A stretch of DNA of 64,000 nucleotides from CAWHMS01 sp963830495. Lineage in GTDB: Bacteria; Actinomycetota; Actinomycetes; Propionibacteriales; Nocardioidaceae. Of the stretch, positions 27,478-35,358 are shown one piece after another. Below the pieces are notes generated by a model that worked only from the letters and a program-made list of their open reading frames with translations, searched no databases and was not told the DNA's origin. The DNA lies in the NCBI GenBank assembly GCA_963830495.1, contig CAWHMS010000003.1, forward strand, positions 815,901-879,900. Direction: 5' to 3'. The first letter of the stretch is position 1, and each line of letters opens with the position of its first letter. Position numbers and translations under genes: made by a program.

Positions 27478-29327
27478 CGGGGCACCCCCTCGCGCTGCTC
27501 GCCCTGTCCACGGTCGAGCAAAAGGCCGGCGACGCGGTCGGCGTACGCAGCCTCGGTCCGTTCGGCGAGCAGCCGGTCGCGGAGCGCCCGCGCCCGTCGG
27601 CGTGCCCTGGTCTGGTCGGACAGCACATCGCGGATCGCGCGCACGTAGGCGTCGGGATTCTCGACATCGCTCACCGGCCAGGCGTCGTCCTCGCCGAGCA
27701 CCTCTCCGGTGCCGCCGACGAGGGAGCCGACGATCGGGATGCCGGTCATGGCGACTTCGAGAAGCTGGCTCGGGACCCCGTCCCAACCGGAGGTGTACAG
27801 CCACACGTCGGCATCGGACAGCTCGAGCTCGGAGATGTGTGTGTAGGCCCGCTCCAAGGCGACGTTGTCGGGCGCCTCCCTGACGTGACCTGGGGTCAGG
27901 ACGGACTCCCCCCACATCGTGAAGTCGAGGTTCGGCATCCGCCGGGCGACCTCGAACACGATGTCCATCCGCTTCTGCCGGTCCCATCGTCCGGCCCAGA
28001 AGACTCGCGGTCGCCGCGAGGGGTCCGACGCGGGTGTGGGCGCGAGAGGGAGCTGCGGATCCACGGGGGCGCGGAGCACGTGGATGCGATCGGCCTGCTC
28101 GGGCCCCAGCTGGTGCCGGTCGCACAGCCAGGTCGCGAGGTAGCTGCTGTCGGTGATGACGCCCTCGACGAGGTCGAAGCACCTGTAGAAGAAGCGCAGG
28201 GGAATGCCCACCCAGTTGCCCATGGCGAGCTGCTCGTTGCAGAACAGCATCATGAACAGCTGCTCCGATGCGGCCAAAGCCTTCCCGTAGGTCGCCATCG
28301 ACTCGTAGAGCAGGCGCGAGTTGACGTTGACGACCGCCTCGGCGTGGAACGAGCGGATCAGCTCGACGAGCAGGCGGTGCGCGGCCGGCCGATCCATCGT
28401 CTCGATCTCCCCGGCCAGGTCGATCTCACGGACTCCGACCGGGAATCGGCCAGGTGGAGCGGTGCCCCCCTGGTCGGTGTAGATGACGACGATGTCGTGG
28501 GGATCGAGGCGGCCGGTCAGTGCGTGTGTGACGTGGCCCTCGAACCTTCGACCGCCTCCCCATCGCGGGTCGGAGGCCACCAGGATCAGGCGCGCCTTGG
28601 CGAAGCCAGCGGCGGCTTGACAGCCCTGCATCGCGGCGATCTGGTCGACCACGTCGACGGAAGCGAGCGGCGGGATGGTGGGCCGCGCGGTCTCTGTCCA
28701 GAGATCACCGATCAGCGGCTCGACCTCTGCAGCGCGGGCGAACATCTCCCCGAGCGTCCCCGTCCGCAGCCGCTGTTGGAGGTCTGACCGTGTCGTGGCC
28801 AACACTGTGACCAGTTCGTCGGGCCGCATACCCAGCACCGGAGCGATCTTTTCCAGGCCGGGCGCGGGATCGGCGATCTCTCCGGCCGCCTTGCCCCGTT
28901 TGAGCCACTCGACGTACGGGCTGTGCTCGCGGTCCTTGGCCTGGTCCGGATGACGCGCGAGGTAGGACTGCATGCTGAAGTTGATCTCCGGGCTGGCCTT
29001 GGCCCTGGCGCCGTTCCCGAGGAAGTGCCGCAACGGGTCGACGCCCTCCGCCGAAAGCAGCGGCCGCGCTTGGAGCAAGAAGTGCATGACGTCGAAGTGC
29101 TCGTAGGCGAGGTCGTAGTCGGCGTCGAGACCACCCGGGAGCATGGCTCGCTTCGCCCGGGCGACGGCGGCATCCATGACCGGGCCGACGTTCGTCCTCT
29201 CCTCCACAACCTCCCGAGGCGTCCCCTGCCGGCGGCTCGCGCGGGCGCGTGTCAGCCGACCCTTCACCGCCCAGCGAGTACGACGCAGGCCGCCGCGGAG
29301 CCGTTGGACGAACCGGTGAGCGGTCAC
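27474..29327 (-). CDS. GT-B-fold glycosyltransferase, family 4-like (copy 2, full length)
   Basis: A 617-residue protein. An N-terminal region of about 200 residues (ASPEINFSMQSYLARHPDQA) resembles the helical N-terminal part of polysaccharide glycosyltransferases. An acceptor domain follows, with TYGKALAASEQLFMMLF. The C-terminal donor domain has RVFWAGRWDRQKRMDIVFEV, VWLYTSGWDGVPSQLLEVAM and the E-x7-E-like GVPSQLLEVAMTGIPIV motif of GT4 enzymes. The GTG at 29327 has GGAAGG 7 nt upstream. It is translationally coupled to the GT2 copy 2. A shorter relative lies at 23374-24492. Confidence 0.8.
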   Translation of the reverse strand: MTAHRFVQRLRGGLRRTRWAVKGRLTRARASRRQGTPREVVEERTNVGPVMDAAVARAKRAMLPGGLDADYDLAYEHFDVMHFLLQARPLLSAEGVDPLRHFLGNGARAKASPEINFSMQSYLARHPDQAKDREHSPYVEWLKRGKAAGEIADPAPGLEKIAPVLGMRPDELVTVLATTRSDLQQRLRTGTLGEMFARAAEVEPLIGDLWTETARPTIPPLASVDVVDQIAAMQGCQAAAGFAKARLILVASDPRWGGGRRFEGHVTHALTGRLDPHDIVVIYTDQGGTAPPGRFPVGVREIDLAGEIETMDRPAAHRLLVELIRSFHAEAVVNVNSRLLYESMATYGKALAASEQLFMMLFCNEQLAMGNWVGIPLRFFYRCFDLVEGVITDSSYLATWLCDRHQLGPEQADRIHVLRAPVDPQLPLAPTPASDPSRRPRVFWAGRWDRQKRMDIVFEVARRMPNLDFTMWGESVLTPGHVREAPDNVALERAYTHISELELSDADVWLYTSGWDGVPSQLLEVAMTGIPIVGSLVGGTGEVLGEDDAWPVSDVENPDAYVRAIRDVLSDQTRARRRARALRDRLLAERTEAAYADRVAGLLLDRGQGEQREGVPR

Positions 29328-29414
29328 CACGTCGCCTTCCCTTGGTCGCGTCGTGCGCCGCGCCGCCGCGCTGGCGCTGGCCAGCACACCCTAACCAAGG
29401 GGACCGTCAGGGGG

Positions 29415-30368
29415 TCAGAGCAGACCCTCGTCCTCGAGGTACTGCTGCGCTGCGTCCTCGGGCTTCATCCGCTCGACCGACACCTGCGCGTTGAGCTCGA
29501 CCAGGTCCTCGGTGGACAGGGTCTCCATCAACGGGTTCAGCACATCGGCGACGTCCTCGTGCTCGTTGTAGAACTCCGTGTTGACCGCGGGGATGAGATT
29601 CTGCGCGGGCTGGATGGACTGGTCGTCCTCGAGGAAGGTCAGCCCCTGGCTCTCCAGGGTGCCGTCGGTCGTGCCCGTCTGACCCAGCTCGACCTCGCCG
29701 TCGAGCACGGCTTCGAACGTCTGCGCTGTGGCGTAGCCGAGCGGGACGATCTCGGTGATGTCGATGCCGTAGACCTCGGTCAGCCCTGCCTCGCAGTCGC
29801 TGCGGCCCTCACAGTCGGGTGCCGCGGCGAGCTTGATCGGCTCACCGAGCTCGCCAAGGTCGGTCAGCGTCTCGAGCTGGTTCTCGTCGGCGTACTCCTG
29901 CGTGACGAAGAAGGCGTTGGCGGCGGCGGCTTCGGCCGGGTCGAGCACGGTGATGCCCTCGGCCTCGGCGAGGCCCTCCAGCGCTGTCAGCGACTCCTCG
30001 ACGTCGGGGGTCGTCACCGGCTCGGCGTCGGGGCCGTTGGCGGAGGTGTTGAGGAAGTCGGCGAGGCCACCGAGGTACTCGGGTGCCACGTCGACCGAGC
30101 CCTTGCTGAGCTCGCTGAGGTAGACGTCGCGAGTACCGACGAGCTTCTCGGTGACGGAGTACCCGGCGTTCTCGAGCAGCGCCGCGTACATCGAGGTCAT
30201 GATCTGCCCCTCGGGGAAGTCCTGGCTGGCCACCACGACCTCGCCCTGGTCCTCCGAGCCCGACTCCGCCGAGTCGCCGTCGGACTCCAGGTCGTCACCC
30301 CCGCATGCGGAGACGAGGAGGAGCGCTGCGATGGCAGCAACAAACGTCATACGACGGGGCAGCCTCAT
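29415..30368 (-). CDS. Glycine betaine/choline-type ABC transporter substrate-binding lipoprotein
   Basis: A 317-residue lipoprotein. The signal peptide ends in the lipobox LLVSACGG (Cys about 22), followed by an acidic linker, and then an OpuCC/ProX-type binding domain (VVVASQDFPEGQIMTSMY; GTRDVYLSELSKGSVDVAPEYLGG; LGQTGTTDG). It captures a quaternary amine osmolyte outside the cell for the permeases encoded just upstream on the same strand. The upstream in-frame extension lacks family similarity, so the ATG at 30368 is the start. Confidence 0.88.
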   Translation of the reverse strand: MRLPRRMTFVAAIAALLLVSACGGDDLESDGDSAESGSEDQGEVVVASQDFPEGQIMTSMYAALLENAGYSVTEKLVGTRDVYLSELSKGSVDVAPEYLGGLADFLNTSANGPDAEPVTTPDVEESLTALEGLAEAEGITVLDPAEAAAANAFFVTQEYADENQLETLTDLGELGEPIKLAAAPDCEGRSDCEAGLTEVYGIDITEIVPLGYATAQTFEAVLDGEVELGQTGTTDGTLESQGLTFLEDDQSIQPAQNLIPAVNTEFYNEHEDVADVLNPLMETLSTEDLVELNAQVSVERMKPEDAAQQYLEDEGLL

Positions 30369-30483
30369 GGCGAACCACCTTCTGTGTCCCGCGGCAGGGC
30401 CGCGCGTGTCCGATGGGCACCCTCGGCACCCGTGTCTGCGTCCACGAAACCATCGCGCACCGACAATCACAAGCACGATCGGG

Positions 30484-31185
30484 TCACGTCGTCTGGCGAC
30501 GCGCTCCGCGCATCGGGTCCACGCGTCGCTCGGCGAGTACAGCGAGTCCCTCCAGGATCAGGGCCCCGACGCCCACGAGCAGCGCACCTGCCAACACTTC
30601 GTACGTGCGACGGTTCTCGAAGCCACGCGTGATGATCCGACCGAGTCCGGGCCCGGCGACGAGCGCCGCGATCGTCGCCGTCGCCCACACCTGCACGAGC
30701 GCGAGTCGCACGCCGGTCATGGTCACCGGCGTCGACAGCGGCAGCTCGATCTGTCGGAAGACCTGCCATCCGTTCATGCCCATCCCCCGCGATGCCTCGA
30801 CCAGATCGCGATCAACCTCGCGCATGCCGACGTAGGCGTTGGTGATGATGGGCGGCAGCGCGAAGAGCACCAACGCGATGAGGGTGGCCAGCCCGGCGCG
30901 CCCGAAGGGCCCGAACTCCGCTGCCCCGATCGGGCCGACCGACAGCACGATCAGCACGGCGAAGACGGGGATGGCTCGCCCCACGTTGGAGATGTTGATG
31001 GCCAGGATCCCGCCCTTCCCGAGGTGGCCGAGCCACAGGGCGACCGGCAGACCGATGACCAGAGCGATGGCCAGGCTCGTCGCCGTGAGCAACAGCTGTT
31101 GGACCAGGTAGGCGCCGATGCCTTGCGGACCCTCCCAGTTGGCCGGGTCGCCGATGTACTCCAATGCGAGACGGAAGTTCCCCAT
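30484..31185 (-). CDS. ABC transporter permease, OpuCB/OpuCD type
   Basis: A 233-residue membrane protein with about six segments and the binding-protein-dependent transport signature (EASRGMGMNGWQVFRQIELP, about residues 135-154) that docks on the ATPase. GTRxP-like start ALEYIGDPANW is typical of betaine permeases. It starts 1 bp after the stop of the second permease and precedes the binding protein by 115 bp. The two permeases form the heterodimeric channel. Confidence 0.88.
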   Translation of the reverse strand: MGNFRLALEYIGDPANWEGPQGIGAYLVQQLLLTATSLAIALVIGLPVALWLGHLGKGGILAINISNVGRAIPVFAVLIVLSVGPIGAAEFGPFGRAGLATLIALVLFALPPIITNAYVGMREVDRDLVEASRGMGMNGWQVFRQIELPLSTPVTMTGVRLALVQVWATATIAALVAGPGLGRIITRGFENRRTYEVLAGALLVGVGALILEGLAVLAERRVDPMRGARRQTT

Positions 31186-31186
31186 G

Positions 31187-31909
31187 TCAGACGCGTCCCC
31201 CGGCTCGCACCCACGGCAGGGAGAGGCGTTCGCCCACCACGATGACGACGTCGAGTACGACGGCCAGCGCCACGCAGAGCACGCTGGCAGCGAAGATCTG
31301 GGCCTTGAACTGGCTGTTGACGCCGTCGGCCAGCAGGTTGCCCAGCCCGCCCGCGTCGAGGATCGATCCCACGGTGACGAGCGCCACCGTCGACACCGTG
31401 GCGACGCGGAGCCCCGCGAAGATCACCGGCATGGCGAGCGGCAGCTCGACCCGGAACAGCATCCGGCCCGGGCCGTAGCCCAACCCGGCGGCGGATTCCT
31501 TCACCTCGCCCGGCACACCTCGCAGACCCGCCAGGATGTTGCGCACCAGGATCGTGAGCGAGTAGAGCGCGAGACCGATGATGACGCTCGTCGCCGTGAT
31601 CCCGGTGATCGGCAGCAGCAGCGAGAACATCGCCAGCGAAGGGATCGTGTAGACGATGGTGGTCGCGCCGACGATCCCGGACTCCATGTTGGTGAAGCGG
31701 CGGGCCAGCAGCGCCAGCGGGAAGGCCAGCGCCAGGCCGAGCAGCACCGAGACAACCGTGAGCCAGAGATGCTCGGTGGTCGCCTCGGTCAGTTCGGGTC
31801 GGAAGTCCCGCCAGTAGTCGGCACAGACCCACTGATTGGTCGCCGCGGTGTAGCACTTCTCGGTGGGATCCTCGGCCAGGCGTGGTGCGACGGCTCCGGT
31901 TAGAGTCAC
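31187..31909 (-). CDS. ABC transporter permease, OpuCB/OpuCD type
   Basis: A 240-residue membrane protein with an extracytoplasmic N-terminal stretch containing CYTAATNQWVC and then about six segments. The ATPase-docking loop is ESAAGLGYGPGRMLFRVELP (about residues 138-157). It is the first gene of the minus-strand half of the transporter operon. Its GTG start is separated from the divergent ATPase ATG by only 3 bp, so there is no room for two standard promoters unless the transcripts are leaderless or a start lies further in. Confidence 0.87.
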   Translation of the reverse strand: MTLTGAVAPRLAEDPTEKCYTAATNQWVCADYWRDFRPELTEATTEHLWLTVVSVLLGLALAFPLALLARRFTNMESGIVGATTIVYTIPSLAMFSLLLPITGITATSVIIGLALYSLTILVRNILAGLRGVPGEVKESAAGLGYGPGRMLFRVELPLAMPVIFAGLRVATVSTVALVTVGSILDAGGLGNLLADGVNSQFKAQIFAASVLCVALAVVLDVVIVVGERLSLPWVRAGGRV

Positions 31910-31912
31910 GGC

Positions 31913-33094
31913 ATGGACGCTACCGAAGATCTGATGATCCGGCTCCGGGGTGTCGGCAAGACCTACCCTGGTGGCACGGTGGCCGTCCAGGAGCTCGATC
32001 TCGACGTACCGCGGGGCGAGCTCGTCACGCTGGTCGGGCCGTCGGGATGTGGCAAGTCGACGACGTTGAAGATGATCAACCGGCTGATCGAGCCGACGTC
32101 AGGGCGGATCGAGCTCGACGGTGAGGACGTGACCCGGGTCGATCCGGTTCGGCTTCGACGCAGGATCGGGTACGTCATCCAGCAGATCGGCCTCTTTCCG
32201 CACCAGACGATCCGAAGCAACGTCGCGGCCGTGCCCTCATTGCTTGGTTGGGACAAGAAGCGGACCACGGCCCGCGTCGACGAGCTGCTCGAGACGGTGG
32301 GCCTGGACCCGGCGACGTACAGCGATCGATACCCGCACCAGCTGTCCGGCGGACAGCGCCAGCGCGTCGGAGTCGCCCGTGCGCTGGCCGCCGATCCCGA
32401 CGTACTTCTCATGGACGAGCCCTTCGGCGCCGTCGACCCGATCGTCCGGACCCGGCTGCAGGACCTGTTCCTGGCGCTGCAGGACGAGCTGGCCAAGACC
32501 GTCGTCTTCGTCACCCACGACATCGAGGAGGCGGTGCGCCTCGGTGACCGGGTGGCGGTCTTCGAGCCGGGCGGGCGGCTGGCGCAGTTCGACACGCCCG
32601 CGCGAGTGCTGGGGACGCCCGCCGACGACTTCGTGGCGGAGTTCGTCGGCGCGGACCGGGGTCTGCGCCGACTTGCCGTCACGCGCATCACGACCGAAGA
32701 CCTCGAGCGGCCGCCGGTCCTGCACGTCCAGGACACCCTGGCCACGGCGAACGCACAGATGTCGGTGGACGGGGCGCGCTGGGCGATCGTGCTCGACGAG
32801 CAGGAGAACCTGCGCGGCTGGATCGGCATCGAGGACTGTGCTGGTGCCGGCACGGTGTCCGACCGCGCGGAACGAATGGACGCCTGGGTCGCCCACGACG
32901 CGTCACTCAAGGACGCGCTGTCCACCATGCTGCAGTGGGACGCCGGCTGGGTGGCGGTGCTTGACGGGGACAGGTTCCTTGGCGTGCTGACGCCCAACAC
33001 CCTGCACGAGGCGCTGCGACGCTCGGTGTACGCCGACGAAGAGGGCGTGGAGCTCGCCGACGTGACGGTCGCCTCGACCGGTCCGCTGCACTGA
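31913..33094 (+). CDS. Glycine betaine/choline-type ABC transporter ATP-binding protein with CBS pair (OpuCA-like)
   Basis: A 393-residue ATPase. Residues 1-240 hold Walker A GPSGCGKST, Q-loop QQIGLFP, signature LSGGQRQRVGVARAL, Walker B VLLMDEP and the H-loop THD. Residues 255-375 resemble two CBS domains (VLDEQENLRGWIGIED; VAVLDGDRFLGVLTP). In OpuA/OpuC transporters the CBS pair senses ionic strength or binds c-di-AMP; DisA in this window would make that nucleotide. It lies alone on the plus strand, opposite to its permeases. An in-frame ATG at codon 8 is an alternative start. Confidence 0.88.
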   Translation: MDATEDLMIRLRGVGKTYPGGTVAVQELDLDVPRGELVTLVGPSGCGKSTTLKMINRLIEPTSGRIELDGEDVTRVDPVRLRRRIGYVIQQIGLFPHQTIRSNVAAVPSLLGWDKKRTTARVDELLETVGLDPATYSDRYPHQLSGGQRQRVGVARALAADPDVLLMDEPFGAVDPIVRTRLQDLFLALQDELAKTVVFVTHDIEEAVRLGDRVAVFEPGGRLAQFDTPARVLGTPADDFVAEFVGADRGLRRLAVTRITTEDLERPPVLHVQDTLATANAQMSVDGARWAIVLDEQENLRGWIGIEDCAGAGTVSDRAERMDAWVAHDASLKDALSTMLQWDAGWVAVLDGDRFLGVLTPNTLHEALRRSVYADEEGVELADVTVASTGPLH

Positions 33095-33108
33095 AGCGGG
33101 GCCCTCGC

Positions 33109-33126
33109 CATAGCAGAAACGCTATG
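33109..33126 (+). promoter_or_regulatory. Candidate operator of the XRE regulator, overlapping its -10
   Basis: CATAGC-N6-GCTATG is a perfect 6-bp inverted repeat at 33109-33126. TATGAT at 33123-33128 is a good -10 hexamer 17 bp before the ATG of the XRE gene. A repressor bound to the palindrome would block the promoter, so autoregulation by the XRE protein is likely. This is inferred from symmetry and position. Confidence 0.6.
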
Positions 33127-33145
33127 ATCGCTCTAGACTGGAGCC

Positions 33146-33481
33146 ATGGCCGGAGTGGGCAATGATCTGGTGCGCGAGGCGCGCCGACGCGCGGGGCTCA
33201 GCCAGCGCGCCCTGGGCGACCTGGCCGGCACCACCCAGAGTGCCATCGCACGTCTCGAGACGGGCCGTACGGCGCCCGGCTTCGAGGCCGTTCTGCGGCT
33301 GGTGCGGCTGTGTGGCTTCGATCTCGAGGTTGCTCTCGTGGAGCGTGACGACTCCGACTGGTCGCAGGCCCAACGACTGCTGCGGCTGACCCCGGCGGAG
33401 CGGCTCGACCGCGCCGGAAGGGTCGCTGCGCAGCTTCGGCGACTCAGGGATGAAGACACCCGTGGCCCCGGCGCTGCCTGA
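33146..33481 (+). CDS. XRE-family helix-turn-helix protein (candidate antitoxin)
   Basis: A 111-residue protein with an N-terminal Cro/C1-type helix-turn-helix (REARRRAGLSQRALGDLAG then TTQSAIARLETGR, residues 9-42) and a helical, arginine-rich C-terminus (RAGRVAAQLRRLRDED). The downstream nucleotidyltransferase gene starts 32 bp before this gene ends, so the two are coupled. The arrangement resembles HTH/nucleotidyltransferase toxin-antitoxin or AbiE-like pairs. A palindrome over the promoter supports autoregulation. Confidence 0.85.
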   Translation: MAGVGNDLVREARRRAGLSQRALGDLAGTTQSAIARLETGRTAPGFEAVLRLVRLCGFDLEVALVERDDSDWSQAQRLLRLTPAERLDRAGRVAAQLRRLRDEDTRGPGAA

Positions 33482-33977
33482 GTTCGCCCCCGGCGCGATC
33501 CTCGCCACGCTTCTCTCCCACGGGGTGCGGTTCGTCCTGATCGGTGGCCTGGCTGCCGTCGCCCACGGGTCGCCATTCCCGACCGAGGACGTCGACATCA
33601 CCCCGGAGGCGAGCAGCGAGAACTTGGCCCGCCTCTCGGCTGCGCTCGACGAGCTCGACGCCCGCATCCGCACGGAGGGCGCGGCGACGGGACTCCCGTT
33701 CACTCACGATGCCGAGTCCCTTGCAGCCCTGGCGACGGTGAACCTGACCACGAGGTACGGCGACCTCGACGTCTCACTGACTCCAAGCGGCACCACGGGC
33801 TTCTCCGACCTCGCCACCGATGCTCAGGACTCGGCGGTCTTCGGCGTGGTCGTGCCCATCGCCTCGCTGGCCGACGTCGTACGGAGCAAGCAGGCCGCCA
33901 ATCGCCCGAAGGACCAGCGGGTGCTGCCGGTACTGCGCGAGATCCTGGCGTCGCGCTTCGGCGAGCAGGGCGGTTGA
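33450..33977 (+). CDS. Nucleotidyltransferase-fold protein (candidate toxin partner)
   Basis: A 175-residue protein. The FVLIGGLAAVAHGSPFPTED stretch (about residues 28-47) followed by VDI is the Gly-Gly plus D-x-D signature of minimal nucleotidyltransferases, and it resembles AbiEii/MNT-type proteins. The middle region contains TRYGDLDVSLTPSG, which gives a further acidic strand. The C-terminal helix is KQAANRPKDQRVLPVLREIL. The overlap with the XRE gene suggests coordinated translation. It could instead be an ordinary substrate-nucleotidylating enzyme. Confidence 0.75.
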   Translation: MKTPVAPALPEFAPGAILATLLSHGVRFVLIGGLAAVAHGSPFPTEDVDITPEASSENLARLSAALDELDARIRTEGAATGLPFTHDAESLAALATVNLTTRYGDLDVSLTPSGTTGFSDLATDAQDSAVFGVVVPIASLADVVRSKQAANRPKDQRVLPVLREILASRFGEQGG

Positions 33978-33979
33978 GG

Positions 33980-34258
33980 ATGACCGGACCCGCAGCCGGC
34001 CGGCTGGTCGTCGTGACTGGTGTGCCCGCAGCCGGAAAGTCGACGCTCGCTGTCGGCCCGGCTGCGGCACTGCAACGTCGTTGGATCTCCCTCGACGCCG
34101 AGCAAGGAGGCACGGTCATCGCGGACTCCGCGCGCGGACCCACCGACACTGCGGCTCGACGCAGAGGCCGAGCTCGTGGATCGGCTCGTCGCCCTAGACG
34201 GAGACACCGTCATCGACATCTGGGTGGCTGGTGGCGCAGCTACGAGACTGACCGGCAG
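33980..34258 (+). pseudogene. Remnant of an AAA-type ATPase/kinase gene (frameshifted)
   Basis: The start encodes RLVVVTGVPAAGKSTLA, a Walker A motif typical of small AAA-family kinases, then RRWISLDAEQGG. After about codon 50 the frame becomes arginine-rich nonsense, while another frame continues with LRLDAEAELVDRLVALDGDT and VIDIWVAGG, which look like the following strands of the same family. A frameshift plus loss of the rest of the gene explains this. It follows the nucleotidyltransferase stop directly. Confidence 0.7.
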
Positions 34259-34283
34259 TGCTGACGCCCCCGAACAGCTGCGG

Positions 34284-34877
34284 TCAGGCGTGCTTGCGGA
34301 CCTCGGCGGCAGCCGGAGAGGCGGTGACCTTCTCCTCCCAGGCGAGCAGGTCGACGATCGTCGGCAGGTCGGACAGGTGCTCGTCGGCCGCCGAATCTGC
34401 CTCGAGGGCCGCCTGGTGGGCGGCGACCTCGTCGAGCAGGACGGACAGCCGACGCTGCGCCTCATTGGCACGCCGAGACTCATGCACGACCCGGGTCTCG
34501 GCAGCATCAGCCCGCCGGTCCGCCAGCCGAATCGTGCCGTGGAGCTCGGTGATCGTGCGGTCACGCTCCTCGACCCGGCTGGACATGAGCGCGGTGAACT
34601 GCGCGTGCTCGGCGAGGTTGCGACCGATGGTGGCTTCGAAGGAGCGGGCCTGCTCGGCACGATCGCGTGCAGCCCGGGCTCTCGTCTGCACGACCTCCGT
34701 GTAGACGATCCGGGTGGCCGCGGCTCCGGCCAACAGTGCGAGCACGGCGGCGAAGGCGATACCGGCACCGGTGATCGCGGTCGGTAGGACGACGGCGGCG
34801 GCAGCGACGAGGACGGCCATGGCGACGGTGATGCGCACACTGCGCTGGATACGGCGGCTACCCGACATGCGGCCCAT
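34284..34877 (-). CDS. Membrane protein with two N-terminal segments and a coiled coil
   Basis: A protein of about 197 residues whose family I do not recognise. Two adjacent membrane segments (VRITVAMAVLVAAAAVVLPTA and ITGAGIAFAAVLALLAGAAA) are followed by a long charged coiled coil (about residues 65-165) that should lie in the cytoplasm, and a short helical end. It lies after the DUF3180 gene at the end of the folate operon. ATG at 34877 (1 bp gap) or 34892 (14 bp overlap) are both possible. In the mycobacterial locus a membrane protein of unknown role holds the same place. Confidence 0.65.
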   Translation of the reverse strand: MGRMSGSRRIQRSVRITVAMAVLVAAAAVVLPTAITGAGIAFAAVLALLAGAAATRIVYTEVVQTRARAARDRAEQARSFEATIGRNLAEHAQFTALMSSRVEERDRTITELHGTIRLADRRADAAETRVVHESRRANEAQRRLSVLLDEVAAHQAALEADSAADEHLSDLPTIVDLLAWEEKVTASPAAAEVRKHA

Positions 34878-34878
34878 G

Positions 34879-35358
34879 CTATTCGTCGTCATCGCGTGGA
34901 ACCCTGCAGGCGCGCTCGAGCAGCAGCCCAGAGATCATCACCAGGCCAGCGGCCACGGCAGCCGACAGCGAGCGGACCACCCGCTCACGCGGCAGCTCCA
35001 CCTCCATCCGGTCGATGAAGTGGAGCGCGAACCCCAGGTAGCCTCCGGCGACGAACGCACCGGCGAGTGCGGCCGCCTTGGCCAGCACCAGGAGGTTGAC
35101 GGCCCGCTGCTGGTTCATCCGCCGACGTTCCCGGTGGATCGTGCGATGGGTCGAGTAGGCCAGCGCGAGCACCAGGGCGGCGATGAGCAGGAGGACGCCC
35201 GCCGAGCTCCACTCGACCCGCGGCGCGGTGCCGTTCCACCGCTCAGCCAGCGGGACCAGGAGGTAGCCAAGGACCCCTCCGAGCACGAAGCCGGCCACCA
35301 GGACCCCGGCTCGCGTCGGGCCGACTGTGCCCCCATCGGTGCTCGGGGGCTCAGTCAA
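34879..35358 (-). CDS. DUF3180 membrane protein
   Basis: A 159-residue protein with four predicted membrane segments (AGVLVAGFVLGGVLGYLL; GVLLLIAALVLALAYS; LLVLAKAAALAGAFVAG; LSAAVAAGLVMISGLLL). It holds the place next to folK where DUF3180 proteins sit in actinobacteria. I chose the TTG at 35358, inside GGAGGGGGGCATTG, because it has a strong ribosome site and overlaps the folK stop by 8 bp. A TTG six codons upstream is the alternative. Function unknown. Confidence 0.8.
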   Translation of the reverse strand: MTEPPSTDGGTVGPTRAGVLVAGFVLGGVLGYLLVPLAERWNGTAPRVEWSSAGVLLLIAALVLALAYSTHRTIHRERRRMNQQRAVNLLVLAKAAALAGAFVAGGYLGFALHFIDRMEVELPRERVVRSLSAAVAAGLVMISGLLLERACRVPRDDDE

